This document shows positions 19,237 to 26,691 of a DNA stretch of 64,000 nt, one piece after another; the first letter of the stretch is position 1, and each line of letters begins with the position of its first letter. The notes under the pieces are model-generated. The model saw only the letters and a program-made list of their open reading frames with translations, was not told the DNA's origin and ran no database searches. The translations under genes and the position numbers were made by a program. Origin of the DNA: Pseudomonadota bacterium. GTDB lineage: Bacteria; Pseudomonadota; Gammaproteobacteria; Burkholderiales; Rhodocyclaceae. The DNA lies in the NCBI GenBank assembly GCA_018241665.1, contig JAFEDK010000007.1, positions 186,001-250,000 on the forward strand. Reading direction: 5' to 3'.

Positions 19237-20901
19237 ATGGACAGAATCTGGCTGCAAAGCTATCCGGCGGGCATCCCGGCGGACATCGACATCGAACACA
19301 TCCCGTCGCTGGTCGCACTGCTCGAGAACGCGTGCAAGACCTATGCGGACAAGGTCGCCTACATCAGCATGGGCAAGGAGATGACTTATCGTCAGCTCGA
19401 CGAGGCGTCCCTTGCCTTTGCCGGCTGGCTGCAATCGCGGGGGCTGCAGAAAGGCGACCGCGTCGCGCTGATGATGCCGAACCTGCTGCAATACCCGGTA
19501 GCGCTGTTCGGCACCTTGCGGGCCGGCTGCGTGGTGGTCAATTGCAACCCGCTGTACACCCCGCGGGAACTGGAGCATCAGCTCAAGGACTCCGGTGCGG
19601 CCGCTATAGTCATCGTCGAGAATTTCGCCCACACGCTGGAGCAGGTGCTGCCCAGGACGACCGCGCTGCGCCACGTCATTGTCACGCCGATGGGCGAGAT
19701 GTTGGGCGCGCTGAAGGGGGCACTGGTCAACCTCGTCGTGCGCCGTATCAAGAAGATGGTGCCTGCCTGGTATATCCCCACGGCGATCGGCTTCAGCGAC
19801 GCCCTCGCCGTGGGCCAGCGCCAGCGCTTCAAGCCGGTGCCGCTCGGCCAGCAGGATCTGGCCTTCCTGCAATATACCGGCGGCACGACCGGCGTCTCCA
19901 AGGGGGCGATGCTGACTCACGCCAACATCGCGTCGAACGTCACCCAGGCCTACAACTGGATCCGCCCGGCGGTACGCGAAGGGCAGGAGGTCATTGTCAC
20001 CGCCTTGCCGCTGTACCACGTCTTCGCGCTGACGGCGAACTGCCTGACCTTCCTGATGATCGGCGCAACGAACCTGCTGATCGCCAATCCCCGCGACATT
20101 CCGGGTTTCGTGAAGGAGTGGTCGAAGTATCCGGTGAGTGTGTTCACCGGCGTCAATACGCTGTTCAACGCGCTGCTCAACAACCCGGATTTCGCGAAGC
20201 TGGATTTCTCGACGATGCGCGTCACCCTCGGTGGCGGCATGGCTGTGCAGGCGCCGGTGGCCGAGCGCTGGCGCCAGGTCACCGGCACGCCGCTGCTGCA
20301 AGCCTATGGGCTGACCGAGACGTCGCCGGCGGCAACCATCAATCCCCTCGACATGGACGGCTTCAACGGAGCGATCGGCCTGCCGATTTCGTCCACCGAG
20401 ATCTCGATACGCGACGACATCGGGACTGAGGTGCCGATCAACCAGGTCGGCGAGATCTGCATCCGCGGCCCCCAGGTGATGAAAGGCTACTGGCAGCGCC
20501 CTGAGGAAACCGCCAACGCCTTTCATCCGGATGGCTTCCTGCGCACCGGGGACATGGGCTACGTGGACAAGCGGGGTTTCGTCTTCCTGGTGGACCGCAA
20601 GAAGGACATGATTCTGGTGTCCGGCTTCAACGTGTACCCCAACGAGGTCGAGGAGGCGGTGGCAATGCATCCGGGCGTCGGCGACGTGGCGGCAATCGGC
20701 GTTGCCGACGAGCATTCCGGCGAGGCGGTGAAGATATTCGTCGTACGCAAAGATCCGGCACTGACCGAAAAAGCGCTGATCGAGCACTGCCGTACCGTGC
20801 TGACCGGCTACAAAGTACCCAAACACGTGGAATTCCGCGACGACCTGCCGCGCACCAACGTCGGCAAGATCCTGCGTCGCGCATTGAAGGAGGCTGCCTG
20901 A
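19237..20901 (+). CDS. fadD: Long-chain fatty acid-CoA ligase FadD
   Basis: A 554-residue ANL-superfamily ligase that activates fatty acids with ATP and CoA at the inner membrane. The ATP/AMP-binding P-loop is [16 protein letters not shown], followed by [11 protein letters not shown], the hinge region [20 protein letters not shown] and the C-terminal catalytic lysine region [12 protein letters not shown]. Length and N terminus ([18 protein letters not shown]) match bacterial FadD. Start chosen at the ATG behind GAGGAGA. The next gene begins at the base after its stop. It belongs to the fad cluster controlled by the putative TetR operators. Confidence 0.94.
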   Translation: MDRIWLQSYPAGIPADIDIEHIPSLVALLENACKTYADKVAYISMGKEMTYRQLDEASLAFAGWLQSRGLQKGDRVALMMPNLLQYPVALFGTLRAGCVVVNCNPLYTPRELEHQLKDSGAAAIVIVENFAHTLEQVLPRTTALRHVIVTPMGEMLGALKGALVNLVVRRIKKMVPAWYIPTAIGFSDALAVGQRQRFKPVPLGQQDLAFLQYTGGTTGVSKGAMLTHANIASNVTQAYNWIRPAVREGQEVIVTALPLYHVFALTANCLTFLMIGATNLLIANPRDIPGFVKEWSKYPVSVFTGVNTLFNALLNNPDFAKLDFSTMRVTLGGGMAVQAPVAERWRQVTGTPLLQAYGLTETSPAATINPLDMDGFNGAIGLPISSTEISIRDDIGTEVPINQVGEICIRGPQVMKGYWQRPEETANAFHPDGFLRTGDMGYVDKRGFVFLVDRKKDMILVSGFNVYPNEVEEAVAMHPGVGDVAAIGVADEHSGEAVKIFVVRKDPALTEKALIEHCRTVLTGYKVPKHVEFRDDLPRTNVGKILRRALKEAA

Positions 20902-21849
20902 ATGTCGATTCCCGCTTCGTTGAACAAGAACCTCGCGCTGCCGGTGATCTGCGCGCCGATGTTCATCGTCTCCAACCCTGACCTGGTCATCGCCCAGTGC
21001 CGCAGTGGCGTCATCGGTTCCTTTCCGGCGCTGAACGCGCGCCCGCAGGCGCTGCTCGACGACTGGCTGACGCGCATCAACGCCACACTGGTGGAGAGCC
21101 CGGCGGCTGCGCCCTTCGCGGTGAACCAGATCATCCATCCGTCGAACACGCGGCTGGAGCACGACATGGCCTTGTGCGTGAAGCACGAGGTGCCGCTGAT
21201 CATCACCAGCCTGTCGGCGCCGACCCTGATCGTGCCGCAGGTGCATGCCTACGGGGGCCTGGTCTTTCATGACGTGATCAGCGTCCGCCATGCGGAAAAG
21301 GCGCTGGAAGCCGGTGTGGACGGCTTGATCCTGGTCTGCGCCGGCGCGGGCGGGCACGCCGGCACCCTGAGCCCCTTCGCGCTGGTCGGTGAGATCCGCA
21401 AGTTCTACGACGGTCCGATCGCGCTGTCCGGCGCCATCACCAACGGCTCCAGCATCCTGGCCACGCAAGCGCTGGGGGCCGACTTCGCCTATATCGGCTC
21501 GCGCTTCATCGCGACGGAGGAGGCCAACGCCGCCGACGCCTACAAACAGGCGCTGCTCGAGTCCACGGCCCAGGATGTGGTCTACACGCCTTACTTCACC
21601 GGCGTGCATGGCAACTATCTCAAGAAGAGCATCCTCGCCGCCGGGCTCAACCCGGAAGATCTGCCGGTTCGGGACAAGAGCGCAATGAGCTTCGGCAAGG
21701 ACAACGATGCCAAGGCCTGGCGCGACATCTGGGGCGCAGGGCAGGGCGTCGGCACCATCGACGACGTGCTGCCGGCCGCCGACGTCATCGCCCGGATGAA
21801 GCACGAATACCTGGCTGCCAAGGCTGACCTGTTGGCCAGGTCCTTCTGA
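20902..21849 (+). CDS. Nitronate monooxygenase-family flavin enzyme
   Basis: A 315-residue FMN-binding TIM-barrel protein of the nitronate monooxygenase / FabK-like family. Motifs include LPVICAPMFIVSNPDLV at the N terminus, VNQIIHPSN, the LVCAGAGGHAGT phosphate-binding loop and GADFAYIGSRFIATEEA. Its ATG directly abuts the fadD stop, so it is the last gene of that transcription unit. Such genes recur inside fatty-acid loci. Possible roles are oxidation of toxic nitronates or an enoyl-thioester reductase activity as in FabK; the sequence does not separate these. Confidence 0.85.
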   Translation: MSIPASLNKNLALPVICAPMFIVSNPDLVIAQCRSGVIGSFPALNARPQALLDDWLTRINATLVESPAAAPFAVNQIIHPSNTRLEHDMALCVKHEVPLIITSLSAPTLIVPQVHAYGGLVFHDVISVRHAEKALEAGVDGLILVCAGAGGHAGTLSPFALVGEIRKFYDGPIALSGAITNGSSILATQALGADFAYIGSRFIATEEANAADAYKQALLESTAQDVVYTPYFTGVHGNYLKKSILAAGLNPEDLPVRDKSAMSFGKDNDAKAWRDIWGAGQGVGTIDDVLPAADVIARMKHEYLAAKADLLARSF

Positions 21850-21856
21850 CCACTAT

Positions 21857-21904
21857 CCCGATTCGCCGAGCCGGCCCTGGAACGGGCGGGCGCCGCGAAT
21901 CGGG
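21857..21904 (+). terminator. Long hairpin after the fadD-NMO unit
   Basis: CCCGATTCGC (21857-21866) pairs perfectly with GCGAATCGGG (21895-21904) across a 28-base GC-rich interior that can also fold. It starts eight bases after the NMO stop. There is no T-tract, so it may be a Rho-independent terminator of poor efficiency, an RNA-stability element or an attenuator before the acyl-CoA dehydrogenase gene. Confidence 0.45.
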
Positions 21905-21988
21905 ACGCAGCTGATCCCCACGCACTACATGTCTTGTTCCCGACCGCCGCATGGCGGCGCAGGGCTGAACCGATTACGCCTTCAAATT

Positions 21989-22002
21989 AAAACGAACGAT
22001 TG
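21989..22002. promoter_or_regulatory. TetR-type operator 3 at the acyl-CoA dehydrogenase gene
   Basis: AAAACGAACGATTG, one mismatch from the palindrome seen twice upstream of fadL. It ends four bases before the AAGGAG Shine-Dalgarno of the dehydrogenase, a position where a bound repressor would block transcription. Confidence 0.55.
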
Positions 22003-22017
22003 ACCAAGGAGAATGAA

Positions 22018-23814
22018 ATGAGTGATTACCGCGCCCCGATCAAGGACATGCGCTTCGTCATGGACGAACTAGCCGCTTTCAATGAGATCGCCAGCCTGCC
22101 CGGTTGCGAGGAGGCGACGCCGGACCTGGCCGACGCCATTCTCGACGAAGCCGCCAGGTTTGCCGGCGAAGTGCTGGCACCGCTCAACCACGTCGGCGAC
22201 CGGCAGGGTTGCACCCTCGGCGCCAACGGCGTGACGACCCCGGCAGGCTGGAAAGCGGCCTATCAGCTGTACCGCGACGCTGGCTGGAACGGCATCACGC
22301 TGCCAGCCGAGTTCGGCGGCCAGGGCCTGCCCGACCTGCTCGGCATCGCCGTCAAGGAGATGATCTGCTCGGCGAACATGGCCTTCTCCCTCGGCCCGCT
22401 GCTGACCACCGGCGCCGTCGAAGCCTTGCTGACCTGCGCCAGCGATGAACTGAAGACGACCTTTCTGGAGAAAATGGTGTCCGGCGAATGGACCGGCACG
22501 ATGAACCTCACCGAGCCCCAGGCCGGCTCCGATCTGGCTCTGATCCGCTCGCGGGCCGAGCCGCAGGCCGACGGCACGTACCGGGTCTTCGGCCAGAAGA
22601 TCTTCATCACCTACGGCGACCACGACATGACCGACAACATCGTGCATCTCGTCCTCGCTCGCCTGCCGGATGCGCCGGCCGGCGTGAAAGGCATCTCGAT
22701 GTTCCTGGTGCCGAAGTTCCTCGTGAATGCCGATGGCTCGTTGGGCGCACGCAACGACGCCCATTGCGTGTCGATCGAGCACAAGCTCGGCATCCACGCC
22801 AGCCCGACCTGCGTGATGGCCTTCGGGGACAAGGAAGGTGCCGTCGGCCACCTGCTCGGCGAAGCCAACCGGGGCCTCGAGTACATGTTCATCATGATGA
22901 ACCAGGCTCGGCTCGGCGTAGGCCTGCAGGGCATCGCCCTTGGCGAGCGCGCTTACCAGCAGGCACTGGCCTATGCCCGTGACCGCAAGCAGGGCCGCGA
23001 TGCGCTGACCGGCGAGGCGCTGGCAAGCATCGACAAGCACCCGGACGTCCGCCGCATGCTGATGCTGATGAAGTCCCGCGTCGAGGCCTGCCGTGCGCTG
23101 ACCTATTACACCTCCGGCCTGCTCGATCTGGCCCACAAGCATCCGGATGCCGAGGTGCGCAAGCAGAAGCTCTACCTGGCCGAGCTGATGATTCCCATCG
23201 TCAAAGGCGGCGGCACGGAAATGGGCATCGAGGTGACCTCCCTCGGCGTGCAGATTCACGGAGGCATGGGCTTCATCGAGGAAACCGGCGCAGCCCAGCA
23301 CTGGCGCGACTCGCGCATCACTACGATCTACGAGGGCACCACCGGCATTCAGGCCAACGACCTGCTGTTCCGCAAGCTGATGCGCGACCAGGGGGCGACC
23401 GTCAAGGTCGTCTTCGGCGAGATCCACGCTACGGCCAGAGCGTTGGGCGCAAGTGGTCAGCCGGAGCTGCAGGCCATCGGCCACAAGCTCGGCAATGCGC
23501 TGAAGGCGTGGACGATCGCTACCGAATGGCTGGCCGGCAACGTCAAGCACAGCCTCGGCGGCGTGCTGACCGCCGCCGTGCCTTATCTACACCTGGCCGT
23601 TACCGCCAGCGGCGGCTGGATGATGGGCAAGGCCGCGCTTGCCGCTGCCGGCCATCTGGCCCGCGGCGACGGCGACCTGGTCTTCTACCGCAACAAGATC
23701 GCCACGGCCCGCTTCTACGCCGACCAACTGCTGCCCCAGGCGACCGCCTATGCCGAAACTGTGATGAACGGGGATGCAGCGACGGCCGGAATGGGTGACG
23801 AGCTGTTCGCCTGA
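22018..23814 (+). CDS. Acyl-CoA dehydrogenase with C-terminal extension (DmdC/FadE-like)
   Basis: A 598-residue FAD-dependent acyl-CoA dehydrogenase catalysing the first oxidation of beta-oxidation. The fold segments are recognisable: MNLTEPQAGSDL (substrate/FAD loop), FGQKIFITYGDHDMTDNI, RGLEYMFIMMNQARLGVG and the catalytic base Glu439 in TTIYEGTTGIQAND. A further C-terminal domain, as in the ~600-residue DmdC-type subfamily, follows. ATG 22018 is chosen for AAGGAG at 22006-22011; an open frame from TTG 22000 would overlap the Shine-Dalgarno. It has its own TetR-type operator and lies 168 bases after the fadD unit. A close paralog begins at 62942. Confidence 0.93.
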   Translation: MSDYRAPIKDMRFVMDELAAFNEIASLPGCEEATPDLADAILDEAARFAGEVLAPLNHVGDRQGCTLGANGVTTPAGWKAAYQLYRDAGWNGITLPAEFGGQGLPDLLGIAVKEMICSANMAFSLGPLLTTGAVEALLTCASDELKTTFLEKMVSGEWTGTMNLTEPQAGSDLALIRSRAEPQADGTYRVFGQKIFITYGDHDMTDNIVHLVLARLPDAPAGVKGISMFLVPKFLVNADGSLGARNDAHCVSIEHKLGIHASPTCVMAFGDKEGAVGHLLGEANRGLEYMFIMMNQARLGVGLQGIALGERAYQQALAYARDRKQGRDALTGEALASIDKHPDVRRMLMLMKSRVEACRALTYYTSGLLDLAHKHPDAEVRKQKLYLAELMIPIVKGGGTEMGIEVTSLGVQIHGGMGFIEETGAAQHWRDSRITTIYEGTTGIQANDLLFRKLMRDQGATVKVVFGEIHATARALGASGQPELQAIGHKLGNALKAWTIATEWLAGNVKHSLGGVLTAAVPYLHLAVTASGGWMMGKAALAAAGHLARGDGDLVFYRNKIATARFYADQLLPQATAYAETVMNGDAATAGMGDELFA

Positions 23815-24026
23815 GCCTGACGCAGGGAGACGACAGGGTGGTCTTCCTGCAGTAGTAGTCCCCCGTTCGGCATCCGTTCGTTGGGGGTGAAGACAGGTTG
23901 TTGCGGAGGACAATTCCCGGCCTGGTAAAGGTACGAAAATTTTTTTGAAATCCTGTCATCCAGCTGACTGACGTTCGCGTTAAGGGAGTACAGGTGAGCG
24001 ATCACCGGATTTAACAGGAGAAGTCG

Positions 24027-24311
24027 ATGGGCAGTTATTGCAACGAGTCCTACGCAGAGTTTCTGGATTCCCTTAAGGCCGCGGGCGTCGTGATCCGCAA
24101 CGAAAACGAAGTTCGTGAGCGTCTGGCAGAGTCCCAACGCTGGCGTAGTGCCTTCATGACCTTGGCCGCCAACGGTCGCACGCTTGGTATCGAGTTTTCG
24201 GTGGATGGCAACAGCAGCGCCTCGACGGCTGTTCAGCGCATCATGGCAGAACATGCCTTCCCGGCCGAAAAGGAAGCAGCCTTCCTCGCCCAGCTCGCCG
24301 CTGACCGTTAA
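24027..24311 (+). CDS. Small hypothetical protein
   Basis: A 94-residue soluble, mixed-charge protein (MGSYCNESYAEFLDSLKAAG at the N terminus, C terminus rich in Ala/Glu) that I do not recognise. Good evidence that it is real: an AGGAG Shine-Dalgarno at the right distance, codon use like its neighbours and a strong intrinsic terminator (24361-24399) behind it. No signal peptide or membrane segment. It is monocistronic, between the acyl-CoA dehydrogenase and the convergent exbD. The 212-base gap before it holds its promoter; that gap includes an AT-rich stretch near 23935-23955. Confidence 0.65.
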   Translation: MGSYCNESYAEFLDSLKAAGVVIRNENEVRERLAESQRWRSAFMTLAANGRTLGIEFSVDGNSSASTAVQRIMAEHAFPAEKEAAFLAQLAADR

Positions 24312-24360
24312 GCCGTAACGTACCCTTCGCACCGCGCCTGTAGCGGCGGTGCGCCAGCAG

Positions 24361-24399
24361 AGCCTCCTACCCGCGCAGAGCGGGCGGAGGCTTTTGTTT
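24361..24399 (+). terminator. Intrinsic terminator of the 94-residue gene
   Basis: AGCCTCC pairs with GGAGGCT around an inner CCCGC/GCGGG stem, followed by TTTTGTTT. A classical Rho-independent terminator for rightward transcription. Confidence 0.8.
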
Positions 24400-24420
24400 G
24401 TCCCGTGCGTTCCAGTCCTG

Positions 24421-24455
24421 ATAAAAAACCGGGGGCGAGATAGTCTCGCCCCCGG
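24421..24455 (-). terminator. Intrinsic terminator of tonB-exbB-exbD
   Basis: Perfect 12-base stem CCGGGGGCGAGA / TCTCGCCCCCGG with a three-base loop. For leftward transcription it is followed by a U-tract (AAAAAA at 24423-24428 on the + strand). It lies 30 bases after the exbD stop. Confidence 0.88.
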
Positions 24456-24484
24456 TTGTGGGTTTGCTACAGCCAATTACGTCG

Positions 24485-24904
24485 TCAATGCGTACCGGGC
24501 TCCGTAACGAATGCGATCTTGCCCAGGCCCAGGCGACTGGCGGAAGAGAGCAACTGCGCGACGTGATCGTACTCGGCGCGCTTGTCCACCTGCAGATGCA
24601 ATTCCGGCTGGGGCTGGCGAGTGGCGGCGCTTTCCAGACGGCTTTGCAGTTCGGCAGCGGCGACACCCTCCCCATTCCAGGACAAGCCTCCGTCTGCCTT
24701 GATCGACAGGTTGATCTTGTCCGGCTTCACCTCTTCCTGCTGGCTACTGGCCTTGGGCAGGTCGAGCTTGACCGCATGGTTGATCACCGGCACGGTGATG
24801 ATGAAGATGATCAGCAGAACCAGCATCACGTCCACCAGGGGCGTCATGTTGATCTCCGACATCACCTCGCCTTCGTCATCGAACTGGCTGGAGCTGAAGC
24901 TCAT
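24485..24904 (-). CDS. exbD: Biopolymer transport protein ExbD
   Basis: A 139-residue single-span inner-membrane protein of the TonB energising complex. MSEINMTPLVDVMLVLLIIF contains the conserved membrane-embedded Asp (in PLVDVML) that carries protons. The remainder is a periplasmic domain (KLDLPKAS, LHLQVDKRAEYDHVAQLL). Its start overlaps the exbB stop by four bases. Last gene of tonB-exbB-exbD, followed by a strong terminator. Confidence 0.95.
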   Translation of the reverse strand: MSFSSSQFDDEGEVMSEINMTPLVDVMLVLLIIFIITVPVINHAVKLDLPKASSQQEEVKPDKINLSIKADGGLSWNGEGVAAAELQSRLESAATRQPQPELHLQVDKRAEYDHVAQLLSSASRLGLGKIAFVTEPGTH

Positions 24905-25629
24905 TTCGCTTCCTTCCGGGTCGGCAGGGGATGGATGCTGGCCGCGTTCTTGCGAACCTTGCCGCCGGTTACCAGGAAGGCGTGCAGGTCATGGGCGAAG
25001 TGCTTGAGGCGGGCCAGGATTTCCTTGTTGCCGCGCACCAGGGCGTTGTAGCCCAGCACGGCGGGAATCGCGACCGCCAGGCCACCGGCCGTCATCACCA
25101 GGGATTCGCCCACCGGGCCGGCGACCTTGTCGAGGGTTGCCTGACCCGCGGCGCCGATGCCCATCAGCGCATGGTAGATGCCCCACACGGTACCGAACAG
25201 GCCGATGAAGGGGGCCGTGGCGCCGACCGAGGCCAGGATGGACAGCCCACCCTGCATGCGGCCGGTGGAGTCGTCGATGGACTGGCGCATGGTGCTGGTC
25301 AGCCAGTCATTCAGGTTGAGCACGCCATGCAGTTCGTCCTGATGCGTGACGTGGTGGGCAACGGCCTCGGTGCTGCGGCTGGCCAGGTCATGGAAGGGGT
25401 TTTCGGCCGAATTGGGAGCCAGGGCCGCCATGCCGGCATCCATGCTGGTGGCGTGCCAGAACTGCTTGGCCGAGGCGCTCATGCGGCGCAGGCGCACCAG
25501 GCCCCAGGCCTTGACCAGAATCACCGACCAGGAGGCCAGCGACATCAGTAGCAGGATGATGGCGACGCCGTGGGAGACACTGTCGCCCTGGGCCCAGATA
25601 TGGCCGAAACTGAAAGTGGATTCGTTCAT
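24901..25629 (-). CDS. exbB: TonB-system proton channel ExbB (MotA/TolQ/ExbB family)
   Basis: A 242-residue three-span protein that forms the proton channel with ExbD to power TonB. It has an N-terminal membrane segment (GVAIILLLMSLASWSVILVK), the family signature LSILASVGATAPFIGLFGTV and a third segment including GLAVAIPAVLGYNAL. The C terminus is cytoplasmic and basic. ATG at 25629 follows AGGAAGGAA. It lies 12 bases after tonB, in the same operon. Confidence 0.95.
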   Translation of the reverse strand: MNESTFSFGHIWAQGDSVSHGVAIILLLMSLASWSVILVKAWGLVRLRRMSASAKQFWHATSMDAGMAALAPNSAENPFHDLASRSTEAVAHHVTHQDELHGVLNLNDWLTSTMRQSIDDSTGRMQGGLSILASVGATAPFIGLFGTVWGIYHALMGIGAAGQATLDKVAGPVGESLVMTAGGLAVAIPAVLGYNALVRGNKEILARLKHFAHDLHAFLVTGGKVRKNAASIHPLPTRKEAK

Positions 25630-25641
25630 GGGGATTCCTTC

Positions 25642-26394
25642 CTAGGACGCGGGGTTGAGTGTGAAATCGATGGGCACCTTGACCGTGCCGGCAACGGCCT
25701 GATCGGCCTGGCGCGCCGGCACGAAGCGCCAGCTGCGCAGCACGGTGTCGCGGGCGCTTTCATCCAGGCGCGTGAAGCCGCTGCTCTTGAAGACGGTGAC
25801 GTCGGTCGGGCGTCCGTCGGCGCCGACCTGCACCTTCAGCAGCACTCGCCCTTCCTCACCCATGCGGCGGGACAGGCGCGGGTATTCAGGCGCGGGATTG
25901 GACAGATAGGCGGCATCGAAGCGCGGTGGGACAACCGCGACTGGTGCCTCCTTGGCCGGAGCCTGGACGGGCGGCGCCGGAGGCGCCGGCTGGGCGGCGG
26001 GGGCCGTGGTTTCGACGGCGTTGGTGGCGGTTGCTGCGGAGGTCAGCGTCGGTTTGCTGGGTGCCGCGGTTGGCGGGGCAGGGCGCTGCTTGGCAACGGG
26101 CTGCTGCTTGCTGACCGCAGGCTGCGCCGGGCGAGGCTGGGGTGGTGTCGGCTTCGGTGTGTCGGGCGATACGAGGCTGACCGTCATGTACGGTTGCGGT
26201 GGTGTCACCGGCGGTGTCGTGCTCTCGAACTGATAGACGAACAGACCCAGCAGGGCGAGGTGCAGGGCGACGGCGACTCCGGTGCCCATCATGCTGCGAC
26301 GCACGGGCAGTGGATTTTCCTGGCGCGACAGCAACAGGACGGGAGCGGGCAGGGCTTGTGTCGGGTGTGCCGCCAGGGGCATGGCTGCGTTCAT
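25642..26394 (-). CDS. tonB: Energy transducer TonB
   Basis: A 250-residue TonB. A single N-terminal anchor (MGTGVAVALHLALLGLFVYQ) is followed by a periplasm-spanning Pro/Ala/Thr-rich region (~60-160; PKPTPPQPRPAQPAV and similar) and the C-terminal TonB domain (PEYPRLSRRMGEEGRVLLKV, RSWRFVPARQ). The ATG at 26394 is preferred because GGAG precedes it and it gives a normal length; the frame stays open far upstream but that would run through the Fur-like region. It is divergent from the TonB-dependent receptor gene. Confidence 0.92.
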   Translation of the reverse strand: MNAAMPLAAHPTQALPAPVLLLSRQENPLPVRRSMMGTGVAVALHLALLGLFVYQFESTTPPVTPPQPYMTVSLVSPDTPKPTPPQPRPAQPAVSKQQPVAKQRPAPPTAAPSKPTLTSAATATNAVETTAPAAQPAPPAPPVQAPAKEAPVAVVPPRFDAAYLSNPAPEYPRLSRRMGEEGRVLLKVQVGADGRPTDVTVFKSSGFTRLDESARDTVLRSWRFVPARQADQAVAGTVKVPIDFTLNPAS

Positions 26395-26521
26395 GTCGGT
26401 CTCCAGTCGGGCTTGCTTCCTGGCTGGCTTGCGACATGCCCTGGGGCAGGTGGCTGGCTGGCTGAGATTTGGCGCATCGACGCATTCTGCGGCCTTGATC
26501 AAGTCAAATGACTGGACAAGT

Positions 26522-26549
26522 GAAATGCAAATGCGAACGATTTTCATTA
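26522..26549. promoter_or_regulatory. Fur-like box between tonB and the receptor gene
   Basis: An AT-rich patch in otherwise GC-rich DNA containing GCAAATGCGAACGATTTTC (26527-26545). It matches about 12 of 19 positions of the classical Fur consensus in 6-6-1-6 arrangement. Position between divergent tonB and receptor genes is typical of iron control. A moderate match only. Confidence 0.45.
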
Positions 26550-26691
26550 TATGGATGTGGATTTCCATCGTCAACGACTTACCCACACGGCTACTGATGT
26601 CTCTGCGCGACATCGGGAATTTCTCCCATGGTGCTGTCCGCCGCGCTTGCGTAAGCTGCGGCCGATCATAAAAAAGGAGACAGGTTTCATC

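Noticed and set aside
19189-21804. Leftward open frame of about 870 codons antisense to fadD and the NMO gene
   Set aside because: Rich in His/Arg/Gly as antisense of GC-rich coding DNA; no domain; both + strand genes are certain.
26533-26543. CGAACGATT upstream of the TonB receptor resembling the TetR-type operator at 21989
   Set aside because: Shares a half-site only; the surrounding sequence is not the palindrome and fits a Fur-like box better.
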